From an uncultured Alphaproteobacteria bacterium (lineage in GTDB: Bacteria; Pseudomonadota; Alphaproteobacteria; Rickettsiales; UBA1997): 6,122 nt of DNA. How positions within the stretch are numbered: the stretch's first letter is position 1; each line of letters opens with the position of its first letter. A program made the position numbers and the translations under genes. Location of the stretch: the NCBI GenBank assembly GCA_903959715.1, contig CAJBXX010000125.1:1-6122 (forward strand), given 5' to 3'. This document shows positions 1 through 6,122 of the stretch, piece after piece. The notes under the pieces are model-generated. The model searched no databases. It saw only the letters and a list, made by a program, of their open reading frames with translations, and was not told where the DNA came from.

Positions 1-1620
1 ATAATTATAAACTTCATTGAAAATACTAAATTCGGAATTTTGATAATATCTGGTTTTTAAAAAATTTAAATTTGCTTCTATTTTTTTTAATTTATTTACA
101 TTTTCATCGGTTAGAATAATATAAGGCTTATCCTTATCCGTATTAATAAATTTTTTATTACCACTTCCTCCAACAATACCAAGATTAGCCAATTCTTGAC
201 TTTTATTTTTGGCATCTTCTATTGAATTAAACATTAATAAATAATTATTGGATTTATCAGTTCCATCAATATGATGCTCAACTCTTCCTCCTCTTTGTGT
301 TATAAAATTAATAGAAGACACAGCTTTTTCAGCCATAGCTTTAGCAACTATAGCTGGAGAAGCCTCAACTTTAGGAGCAACAACTGCGGGGGCTAGGATT
401 GGAGAAGCCTCAACTATAGAATCATCCATAACATCTTTTACTCCTTCAATAGCATTTTCTAAAAAACCATCTTGATACACTGGATCAATAGCTTTATAGT
501 GAACCAATTTAACAGCAAAAGGAACTCTATAACTTCCAGCTTTTTCAATAGCGGAAGCCATGGCATCTTTAATCCATTGTGGATCATTTTTAAAAGCACC
601 GCCTCCAAGCTGAGTTAATAAAATTGACTCAATTGGCTGACCATCCAAAATTTTCTTGGCGTTATTTTTTAAACCCTCAAGGAGAGTGTGCTCATAAGCT
701 CCCTCTAAAACAATTTTTGCGAGAGGTTCCCATAATTTTTTTCGCTCTTCTTCAGTTACATCATCGCCCAGATTAGAATAATTAATACCTATCGCGGAAG
801 CATATATCTGGGTTACTAATTTTTTATCATCACTTGAAGTTACTTCGGTATCTCGATGAATACCAACTCGAAGAGCATTTTTAAGTTGTTGCCTAAACTC
901 ATCTCCACCTTGTTGTAATAATGTGTTTAATGCTTCTAAATTTCCCTTGGTAGATTCAATATAGCCATTTTTAAAAGCAAAAAAATCGCCCGCAGGAATT
1001 TCTTTATGCGAAAAATAAAGTGACTCTGGATGCGTTTTCCTATCGGGACTTTCAATTTTCAATTCCTTTGCCTTATCAATAATTAATTTTTGAACGCCAA
1101 CAAAACAATTGATTTGATTATCATCGGTTTGACCGATGAAAGCATCTGCATCGGTTGACACAATACCATTTTTTATACCAACACAGAAATTCCTGTATGC
1201 AAGCCCAGCAGGAGCAGACATGGCACAAATTGGTCCCTGAGTAAAATTATTCTTGTAATTTTTTGTTCCATCGCTTGGTCCAATAAATGGATTGATATGT
1301 TCAAGAGTATTGAATTGCGATGCAACCATAAATACACCTCCTGAACTTCTATGCAATTCCTCTATATCCCGGACTATATTTATCCCATAAACTCCTGTGT
1401 TGCGAAAACTATGATTCGCAATCAAAGTTCGTAATTCAGATTCAGACTCAGAAAGTGTTGGCGTAGAAAAACTGCCAATTTTAAGACTTTTATCATTAGG
1501 TAAATCAAATCTTGATTGATCTGATGTTAAAGCTCTTCTGAGAAAATTTTGCGTATTAGAATAATTTTCATCTAAAACACCAAAAGCATTAACAAAAAAA
1601 TTTTCTCTATCTAACGGCAT
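1..1620 (-). CDS. Large multidomain protein, C-terminus cut by window edge; possible macrodomain/PARG-like ADP-ribose-processing protein
   Basis: Reading the minus strand from the ATG at 1620 gives 540 codons with no stop, so the gene continues past position 1. An in-frame TAA at 1635-1633 makes this ATG the first possible start. I do not recognise a named gene. Residues 1-80 are polar and Ser-rich. Residues about 85-375 look like one folded domain, with VASQFN (99-104), TQGPICA (127-133), PAGLAYRNF (137-145), VGIHRDTEVT (252-261), VTQIYASAIGIN (269-280), GAYEHTLLEGL (307-317) and LLTQLGGGAFKND (334-346). The Gly-rich turn after a hydrophobic strand, and the whole motif set, recall a family shared by protists and intracellular bacteria that I associate, from memory, with PARG-like macrodomains such as Legionella MavL. 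A Pro/Ala linker (about 402-430) joins a second small domain (about 437-520). No signal peptide or membrane segment is visible. The coding call is firm; the family link is inference. Confidence 0.85.
   Translation of the reverse strand, partial: MPLDRENFFVNAFGVLDENYSNTQNFLRRALTSDQSRFDLPNDKSLKIGSFSTPTLSESESELRTLIANHSFRNTGVYGINIVRDIEELHRSSGGVFMVASQFNTLEHINPFIGPSDGTKNYKNNFTQGPICAMSAPAGLAYRNFCVGIKNGIVSTDADAFIGQTDDNQINCFVGVQKLIIDKAKELKIESPDRKTHPESLYFSHKEIPAGDFFAFKNGYIESTKGNLEALNTLLQQGGDEFRQQLKNALRVGIHRDTEVTSSDDKKLVTQIYASAIGINYSNLGDDVTEEERKKLWEPLAKIVLEGAYEHTLLEGLKNNAKKILDGQPIESILLTQLGGGAFKNDPQWIKDAMASAIEKAGSYRVPFAVKLVHYKAIDPVYQDGFLENAIEGVKDVMDDSIVEASPILAPAVVAPKVEASPAIVAKAMAEKAVSSINFITQRGGRVEHHIDGTDKSNNYLLMFNSIEDAKNKSQELANLGIVGGSGNKKFINTDKDKPYIILTDENVNKLKKIEANLNFLKTRYYQNSEFSIFNEVYNY
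355..415 (-). repeat. 16-bp direct repeat within a Pro/Ala-rich linker
   Basis: The 16-mer TGGAGAAGCCTCAACT (plus strand) occurs at 355-370 and again at 400-415, exactly 45 bp (15 codons) apart and in frame. It encodes the repeated peptide VEASP. Flanking bases are partly conserved, so this looks like a decayed 45-bp tandem duplication that lengthened the linker between the large domain and the C-terminal domain of the edge-truncated gene. Confidence 0.7.
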
Positions 1621-1646
1621 ATCTGATAAGGTTTAAATGTTAAAAA

Positions 1647-1675
1647 AATAGAATCTAATTTAACAACTTTAACAA
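1647..1675 (-). promoter_or_regulatory. Candidate sigma-70-like promoter for the leftward gene starting at 1620
   Basis: On the minus strand a TTGTTA hexamer (1675-1670) is followed after 17 bases by TCTATT (1652-1647). Each matches the consensus at four of six positions. This would start a transcript about 20 bases upstream of the ATG at 1620. In DNA this AT-rich such matches arise easily, so the spacing and position are the main support. No Shine-Dalgarno sequence precedes the ATG. Confidence 0.3.
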
Positions 1676-1676
1676 A
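1659..1676. repeat. Tandem 9-bp direct repeat overlapping the candidate promoter
   Basis: TTTAACAAC (1659-1667) is followed immediately by TTTAACAAA (1668-1676), two 9-bp units differing only in the last base. They overlap the -35 region and spacer of the candidate promoter for the leftward gene, so they could be a regulator site. They could also be chance in low-complexity sequence. Confidence 0.4.
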
Positions 1677-1724
1677 CTATCAAGTTTAATTTAAAGATTC
1701 TCAAATTATTCTTTGTTCTATTAT

Positions 1725-1748
1725 AAGTAAAAGTAAAAATAAAAGTAA
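1725..1748. repeat. Four-unit hexamer tandem repeat (AAGTAA)
   Basis: Four consecutive hexamers, AAGTAA, AAGTAA, AAATAA and AAGTAA, run through the middle of the divergent intergenic region, with one base differing in the third unit. No protein is encoded here. This is a short microsatellite-like tract that could vary in length by slippage. Whether it affects either flanking promoter cannot be told from sequence. Confidence 0.6.
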
Positions 1749-1751
1749 ATT

Positions 1752-1777
1752 AAAACTAACCATAAATAATTAGTTTT
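1752..1777. other. Short AT-rich inverted repeat in the divergent intergenic region
   Basis: AAAACTAA (1752-1759) and TTAGTTTT (1770-1777) are perfect reverse complements around a 10-base loop. Only one pair is G-C, so an RNA hairpin would be weak. It may be a protein-binding dyad between the two diverging genes or a chance palindrome. Confidence 0.3.
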
Positions 1778-1814
1778 TAACTATCATTGAATGAGAAATT
1801 GTTTTATACAAACA

Positions 1815-1842
1815 TTGATTTTGTTAAAAAATTCTGTAATAT
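1815..1842 (+). promoter_or_regulatory. Possible promoter for queC
   Basis: TTGATT (1815-1820) and TAATAT (1837-1842) are separated by 16 bases, each matching the sigma-70 consensus at four of six positions. Other AT hexamers closer to the gene, such as TATAAA near 1864, are alternatives. No preQ1-riboswitch-like G/C-rich stem or pseudoknot was seen in the leader. Confidence 0.2.
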
Positions 1843-1895
1843 TTAATTTATTATTTTTCATCGTATAAATAATAAATTTTAAAAATAAATTTTTC

Positions 1896-2594
1896 ATGAA
1901 AAAAGCAATTATACTTTTAAGCGGTGGGCTTGATTCCGCAACCACTTGCGCCATCGCCAAAAGCCAAGGATTTGAACTTTATGGCTTAAGTTTTTTTTAT
2001 GGACAAAGACACCAAGTTGAACTTGAATCCGCTCAAAAAATCGTCAATTTTTTTCAATTTAAAGATTATAAAATTGCCAATATTGATTTAAGAATTTTCG
2101 GCGGTTCGGCTTTGACTTCCGATATCGAAGTGCCGAAAAATAATATAATTGAAAATCAAAATTATAACGCGCCGATCCCAGTCACTTATGTTCCCGCCCG
2201 CAATACAATTTTTCTATCTTACGCCCTCGCCTTCGCCGAAGTTGTAAAAAGTTTTGATATTTTTATTGGCGTTAATGCCGTTGATTATAGCGGTTATCCA
2301 GATTGTCGCAAAGAATTTATCGATGCCTTTCAAACTCTTGCCAATCTTGCCTGTGCTTCATCTTCGCAAAATTTTGGAAGCTTCAAAATTCACACCCCAT
2401 TAATTGCCTTAAAAAAATCGGAAATTATTCAAAAAGGCGTCGAATTGGGGGTTGATTATTCAATCACTCATTCATGTTATGATCCAAAAATTATTGATGG
2501 TGAAAATTACGCTTGTGGCACTTGCGATTCTTGCTTGATAAGGCTTGATGGCTTCAAAAAAGCCGGCTTAGTTGATAAAATAAAATATATTTAA
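1896..2594 (+). CDS. queC: 7-cyano-7-deazaguanine (preQ0) synthase QueC
   Basis: QueC converts 7-carboxy-7-deazaguanine to preQ0 using ATP and ammonia, a cytoplasmic step of queuosine tRNA modification. The 232-residue protein has the usual family length. It carries the N-terminal PP-loop SGGLDS (residues 9-14) that binds ATP, the signature block [16 protein letters not shown], the block [14 protein letters not shown], and a C-terminal zinc site formed by Cys194, Cys207, Cys210 and Cys213. The first cysteine spacing (12 residues) is a few residues longer than in QueC sequences I remember, from a small loop after CYDP. The ATG at 1896 follows an in-frame TAA at 1866-1868 and gives the expected start, although no Shine-Dalgarno sequence is visible. 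No other queuosine gene lies in the window, so it appears to be a single-gene unit. Confidence 0.96.
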   Translation: MKKAIILLSGGLDSATTCAIAKSQGFELYGLSFFYGQRHQVELESAQKIVNFFQFKDYKIANIDLRIFGGSALTSDIEVPKNNIIENQNYNAPIPVTYVPARNTIFLSYALAFAEVVKSFDIFIGVNAVDYSGYPDCRKEFIDAFQTLANLACASSSQNFGSFKIHTPLIALKKSEIIQKGVELGVDYSITHSCYDPKIIDGENYACGTCDSCLIRLDGFKKAGLVDKIKYI

Positions 2595-2599
2595 AAATT

Positions 2600-3580
2600 T
2601 TATCGACCTTTACCGGGTGAATTTTCTGAAGTATTGACTCGCGAATTAATGTTTTTACTTGAGGGATGTTTTTGAGTAAAAGATTCTTCTTTTACTACTG
2701 GGCTTTTAATTCCTTTTATATCAACAGTATTAAAACGACTCTCATCATATTTTCCCATCATTTGACGACAACTAGCAAAATTTAAATCAGGAGGAGTTAT
2801 AATTATTTCTTGATTATTTTTATCATCCATTTTTGCATCTTTTGCATCACCATTTTTAGCAATTCTTTCCTTCATTTCTTCGTTGCTAATAATCCGAATA
2901 ACACCCGAAATAGTCTTTGAATTAACCTCGATTCTATCATCAACCTTGGTATTTTCATTGGTAATAAGCAAAAAGGGATTCTCTAAAATTTTTGAATTCA
3001 AATCTTTTTTACCTTCGCTATTAATAACAACAAGATTTCCCGATTCATCTACGCTAGCAAGCCAAGAAGCTTTTTTTTGAGGCTCTGGTTTAAAGACCTT
3101 AGACCAATCAATCTCTTTACAAAGATCCTCAAAAGATTTAAGGTTTTCTGCTGAAAGAGAATTGTCACGATTAGGACTTTTTGCACTTGGTGAAGAAGAA
3201 TCCCTATTTAAACCCGAATTTAAATTTGAAAAATCATTTACACTTATTGCGTTTATTGCTTTTGTGAATTTTAAAAATTCTTCTTGGTTTTTTGTGTCTT
3301 TGAATTCTTTTTTACCATTATCGTTTTTGGTGAATATGTCGATATATTCATTAATTAATGTGGCTTTTTCACGAAAATCTTTGAAATCTTCTTCCTTTCC
3401 TGGATTTTTATCGGGATGAAGGGATAAATAAGTTTTATTTAAAAACTTTTTCCATTCTTCATAAAATTCATTTAAACTATCGTTATCATTGATTTCTCCC
3501 AATTTATCTTTTAAAGTTTTACCCTCTTCACCCATGGGACCAATGCCTTCAATAGCTTTTTTTAAATCAGGAATTTTCAT
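2600..3580 (-). CDS. J-domain-like protein (HPDK motif) with long polar, probably disordered body
   Basis: This 326-residue protein contains HPDKNPG at residues 55-61, preceded by an amphipathic Lys/Trp/Tyr-rich helix (about 36-54) and followed by a Lys/Glu-rich helix (about 62-85). This matches helix II, the HPD loop and helix III of a J-domain, the part that stimulates Hsp70 (DnaK) ATPase. The canonical helix I (DYYxxLGV type) is not recognisable, and there is no Gly/Phe region or zinc-finger domain, so it is not DnaJ or CbpA. Residues about 120-150 are rich in Ser, Asn and Pro. About 170-240 may form a small beta-rich domain, and the last 30 residues are Ser/Asn/Lys-rich and basic. No signal peptide or membrane helix is seen. 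The ATG at 3580 has an in-frame TAA four codons upstream. Its end faces queC across 5 bp. A secreted effector or a specialised co-chaperone are both possible; I do not recognise the family. Confidence 0.8.
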   Translation of the reverse strand: MKIPDLKKAIEGIGPMGEEGKTLKDKLGEINDNDSLNEFYEEWKKFLNKTYLSLHPDKNPGKEEDFKDFREKATLINEYIDIFTKNDNGKKEFKDTKNQEEFLKFTKAINAISVNDFSNLNSGLNRDSSSPSAKSPNRDNSLSAENLKSFEDLCKEIDWSKVFKPEPQKKASWLASVDESGNLVVINSEGKKDLNSKILENPFLLITNENTKVDDRIEVNSKTISGVIRIISNEEMKERIAKNGDAKDAKMDDKNNQEIIITPPDLNFASCRQMMGKYDESRFNTVDIKGIKSPVVKEESFTQKHPSSKNINSRVNTSENSPGKGR

Positions 3581-3672
3581 TTTATGCGATTATTATTTAT
3601 AAAAATATTGTGAATTAATAATTAATTTAAAAATGCTAAATTTATTTTATTCAAAATGCAAAATAAATATTT
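3581..3672. other. AT-only spacer with two weak inverted repeats
   Basis: This 92-bp gap separates the suhB-like gene from the J-like gene on the same strand. It contains a palindrome AATTAAT/ATTAATT around one base (3613-3627) and a stem ATTTATTTT (3640-3648) with AAAATAAAT (3660-3668) around an 11-base loop. Both stems are purely A-T, so neither is a convincing intrinsic terminator. The J-like gene may have its own promoter here, but no unambiguous -35/-10 pair stands out. Confidence 0.35.
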
Positions 3673-4371
3673 TTAATTGCTAAGAACATATTTTTCTTCA
3701 TCTTCAACAACCTTTCCGCCCGCCTCTTTCAAGAGCAAAAAGAATGGTTGAAAAAATTCAAAATTAGTTTTTTTGTAAATTATTTGCTCAATTTTTGCCG
3801 AAGATAAATTGGCAATTTCAAGAGTTTTGCACCCCAAATTGCGTGGCATAATTTTTAAAGTTTCCGCTAATTTTAAATCATCGCAAACCGTTAACATTTC
3901 GGCTTTGTTTATTCTTTTTGAAACTCTGATTCGACGATTATTTAAATAAGCTCCGAAACCCTTCTCGGAGTAGTAGAGTTCACCTCCAATAATTTTAGAA
4001 ATTGCCACCGAAATCGCTTCGCTTTGACCATTAACATTGTGATAAATCAAAGCGATGCTCACGGTAAAATCGGTTGAAGCGCGAAGTAAATTTTCAATGC
4101 CATCGACGACATGAATAATCAAACTATATTCCGAATTTTCTTGATTGGAAATTTTTTGTCCATCACTAAAAACAATATTAAATTCGGGGCGAAATTTGGC
4201 AAAATCTTCGATTAAAATTTGTTTGACTCGATTATAAGAAGCACTGGTAAATTTTGAAGCCGAGGCTGGATTTGATTGCAAATTTTCGAGCTCAACGAAA
4301 TCACGCGAAATGTGATTTGAGGCCTTCTCGATTGCCTTGATAATAATATTTAAATTAGCGCTAAATCGCAT
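3673..4371 (-). CDS. SuhB/inositol monophosphatase-family protein, catalytic residues lost (probable pseudoenzyme)
   Basis: The N-terminus, with ISRDFVELENLQ at residues 21-32, and the spacing of the rest match alphaproteobacterial SuhB-type inositol monophosphatases, normally about 260 residues; this one has 232. The catalytic motifs are degraded. The usual DPxDGTxNF is HVVDGIENL (87-95), keeping only the second Asp. The metal-binding Glu pair (GEE/MEE) is FSD (68-70). The Lys and Asp of the early KxxxDxVTxxD segment are replaced. The WD motif before the C-terminal EAGG (216-219) aligns to Glu-Phe. Hydrophobic core blocks such as TVSIALIY, GGELYYSEKGFGAYLNNRRIR and LLLKEAGG are kept, and the frame is intact, so a maintained non-catalytic protein is more likely than a dying gene. 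In E. coli, SuhB acts in rRNA antitermination without needing its phosphatase activity. The start lies 7 bp after the sdhA stop, and no other in-frame start is available back to an upstream TAA. Confidence 0.85.
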   Translation of the reverse strand: MRFSANLNIIIKAIEKASNHISRDFVELENLQSNPASASKFTSASYNRVKQILIEDFAKFRPEFNIVFSDGQKISNQENSEYSLIIHVVDGIENLLRASTDFTVSIALIYHNVNGQSEAISVAISKIIGGELYYSEKGFGAYLNNRRIRVSKRINKAEMLTVCDDLKLAETLKIMPRNLGCKTLEIANLSSAKIEQIIYKKTNFEFFQPFFLLLKEAGGKVVEDEEKYVLSN

Positions 4372-4378
4372 AAATTTT

Positions 4379-6122
4379 TTATGTAAATTGTGATTGTGAA
4401 AGAAATTTATTAGTATTTTTAACAGGTTTTAAGTTAAATTCCATGATTATTTCATCAAAATTTTTTAAACGCACCAAACTATGCCCGAAAAAATTTTTAT
4501 CATCATGCCCCAAATTGTCGGAACGATAATGGCTTCCGCGACTCTCCTTGCGGTTCAAAGCACAGAATCCAACCGCCACCGCATTTAACAATAAATTTTC
4601 AAGTTCTAAATATAAAATTAATTCTTCATTCCAAAATAAATTTTTAGTTAAGATTTTATAATTATTAAGTTTTTTCAATAACTCCTTATTAAAGTTAATT
4701 CCTTCTAAAATTAAATCGTGATTTCTAAAAACGCCCAAAGTTTTTTCATTATTTTTTTGCATTAATTTTTTTATTTCACTTAGAGGCTGTTGATTTTTGA
4801 TTTCATTAGAATTTTTGTCTGAAACAAATTTTTGATTAAAATTAACAATTTTTTGTTGGGCAATTTTTTGCGAAATTTTTGCAATTTCCGCAGAATTTTT
4901 TTGATTTAATTGAACATTTTTCGAGGCATTTTCGCCAGCAATTTTGCCAAAAACAATCAAATCGAGCAGTGAATTACAACCCAAACGATTAGCTCCGTGA
5001 ACCGAATGACAAGCAACTTCGCCAACCGCCATCAAGCCCGCAATAACATTGCAATCAACATCGCAAGCAACTCCGCCCATTGAATAATGCGCAGACGGCG
5101 CGATTGGAATTAAATCTTTTTTGACATCGAGTTTTAAAAATTTCTCAATCAAATCAACCGCTCCGGGGATTTTGTTTCGTAAAGTTTCTTGCGATAAATG
5201 ACGCAAATCTAGATAAAGATAATCAGAATTTTCACCAGCACCATTGCCCTTGAAAATCTCCTTCGCCATTGATTGTGCGATAACATCGCGTGATGCCAAT
5301 TCCATCATTTTTGGGGCATAATCTTGCATAAATCGATGATGATTTTTATTGAGCAAATATCCGCCCTCGCCTCGCGTTGCTTCTGTAACCAAAAAGCCCG
5401 AACCATAAATTCCCGTTGGATGAAATTGCACAAATTCCATATCTTGCAAATCGATTCCAGCCTTGAACGCCAACGCCGTGCCGTCTCCGGTGCAAATAGT
5501 TGAAGAAGTGGTGTTGTGATAAATTTGACTATATCCACCCGTTGCCAAAATCACAATTTTTGACGAGAAAATAATGAGTTCGCCATTATTTAAATCGACC
5601 GCCAAACAGCCAAAACATTGATTATTTTCCACTAATAAATCGATAACAAAATATTCGTTAAAAAAATTTATATTATTTTTTAAAGCTTGTTGATAAAGAG
5701 TGTGTAAAATTGTTTGCCCAGTGTTATCCTTAGAATAACAAGCGCGGTGAGCGATTTCGCCCTTACCAAAATCAGTGCTTTGCCCGCCATAAGCTCTTTG
5801 AGCGATTTTATTATTTTCATCGCGTGAAAAAACTACACCGTTTTTTTCGAGGTAAATTATGGCATCGCAAGCGTTCTTGCACAAGATTTCAACCGCATCT
5901 TCGTCCGCCAAGAAATCCGAACCTTTTATGGTATCAAATGCATGCCATTTCCAATCATCTTTGATGACATTTCCCAAACTCGCATTAATGCCACCCTTCG
6001 CCGAGACGGTGTGGCTGTTGGTCGGCAAGACTTTACTAATTATTGCAATATTTTTTAAATTATTATCGCAAGCCGAAACCGCACTCATCAAGCCCGCACC
6101 ACCAGCGCCGATAATTAATACA
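4379..6122 (-). CDS. sdhA: Succinate dehydrogenase flavoprotein subunit, N-terminal end cut by window edge
   Basis: This subunit oxidises succinate to fumarate in respiratory complex II on the inner membrane, carrying covalent FAD. The frame is open to the right edge; 580 residues are visible from the first full codon at 6121. By alignment with E. coli SdhA about eight N-terminal residues are missing. A visible TTG/ATG near 6091 lies inside the FAD-binding fold and is not the true start. Visible in order are GAGGAG (residues 5-10), SHTV with the FAD-linking His (37), QRAYGGQ, ATGGYSQIYHNTT, QFHPTG with catalytic His (234), TEATRGEGG (246-254), the proton-shuttle Arg in SRDV (278), HYSMGG (His345), GANRLGCNSLLDL (Arg379) and ESRGSHYR near the C-terminus. 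The last motif favours SdhA over NadB or FrdA. Unusual points are TEA where SdhA normally has TEG, and a short loop after HYSMGG. No sdhB follows; a suhB-like gene does, in the same operon. Confidence 0.95.
   Translation of the reverse strand, partial: VLIIGAGGAGLMSAVSACDNNLKNIAIISKVLPTNSHTVSAKGGINASLGNVIKDDWKWHAFDTIKGSDFLADEDAVEILCKNACDAIIYLEKNGVVFSRDENNKIAQRAYGGQSTDFGKGEIAHRACYSKDNTGQTILHTLYQQALKNNINFFNEYFVIDLLVENNQCFGCLAVDLNNGELIIFSSKIVILATGGYSQIYHNTTSSTICTGDGTALAFKAGIDLQDMEFVQFHPTGIYGSGFLVTEATRGEGGYLLNKNHHRFMQDYAPKMMELASRDVIAQSMAKEIFKGNGAGENSDYLYLDLRHLSQETLRNKIPGAVDLIEKFLKLDVKKDLIPIAPSAHYSMGGVACDVDCNVIAGLMAVGEVACHSVHGANRLGCNSLLDLIVFGKIAGENASKNVQLNQKNSAEIAKISQKIAQQKIVNFNQKFVSDKNSNEIKNQQPLSEIKKLMQKNNEKTLGVFRNHDLILEGINFNKELLKKLNNYKILTKNLFWNEELILYLELENLLLNAVAVGFCALNRKESRGSHYRSDNLGHDDKNFFGHSLVRLKNFDEIIMEFNLKPVKNTNKFLSQSQFT

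Noticed and set aside
1621..1895. Riboswitch (preQ1 type) upstream of queC
   Set aside because: The leader has almost no G/C and no stem-loop plus downstream pairing pattern expected of a preQ1 aptamer.
2883..3080. Short plus-strand open frame inside the J-like gene
   Set aside because: It is antisense to a longer coherent gene, has low-complexity Phe/Ser/Leu content typical of the complement of Lys/Glu-rich coding sequence, and has no recognisable motif.
3162..3419. Second plus-strand open frame inside the J-like gene, with hydrophobic stretches
   Set aside because: It is the complement of the HPDK region and following Lys/Asn-rich codons; its hydrophobicity follows from that and does not indicate a membrane protein.
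3640..3668. Possible intrinsic terminator after the suhB-like gene
   Set aside because: The 9-bp stem is entirely A-T with an 11-base loop, so it would not form a stable terminator hairpin.
5305..5538. Minus-strand 77-codon frame within sdhA
   Set aside because: It overlaps highly conserved SdhA catalytic motifs in a different frame and shows no domain of its own.
4379..6122. sdhA as L-aspartate oxidase (nadB) or fumarate reductase (frdA)
   Set aside because: The TEA variant resembles NadB, but the GANRLGCNSLLDL and C-terminal ESRGSHYR blocks and near-identical residue spacing to E. coli SdhA favour SdhA.

Overview
The window is strongly AT-rich and carries five protein-coding genes, two of them cut by the window edges. 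No RNA genes, insertion sequences or CRISPR arrays were seen. The QueC, SdhA and SuhB-like proteins read as proteobacterial. The SuhB-like N-terminus in particular resembles alphaproteobacterial SuhB. Low GC, no clear Shine-Dalgarno sequences, an sdhA not followed by sdhB, and two lineage-specific proteins with effector-like features suggest a host-associated alphaproteobacterium (Rickettsiales or Holosporales type). That placement is inference.

Layout. Positions 1-1620 (minus) hold a long open frame that starts at 1620 and runs off the left edge without a stop. It has at least 540 codons and encodes an unrecognised multi-part protein. Its main domain carries a set of motifs (TQGP, VGIHRDTEVT, LGGGAFKND) that I tentatively link to ADP-ribose-processing macrodomain/PARG-like proteins. 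Positions 1621-1895 are a non-coding divergent region with short direct repeats and probable promoters for both sides. Positions 1896-2594 (plus) are queC, the preQ0 synthase of queuosine biosynthesis. Converging on it with a 5-bp gap, 2600-3580 (minus) encodes a protein with a J-domain-like HPDK segment followed by a long polar, probably disordered body. After a 92-bp AT-only spacer, 3673-4371 (minus) is an intact but catalytically degenerate SuhB/inositol monophosphatase homologue. It lies 7 bp downstream of 4379-6122 (minus), the succinate dehydrogenase flavoprotein gene sdhA, which lacks only its extreme N-terminus.

How they fit together. sdhA and the suhB-like gene look co-transcribed. 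queC stands alone as a housekeeping gene between two lineage-specific genes. The most interesting items are the edge-truncated macrodomain-like candidate, the J-like protein and the SuhB pseudoenzyme coupled to sdhA. Nothing here makes a clear multi-gene novel system.
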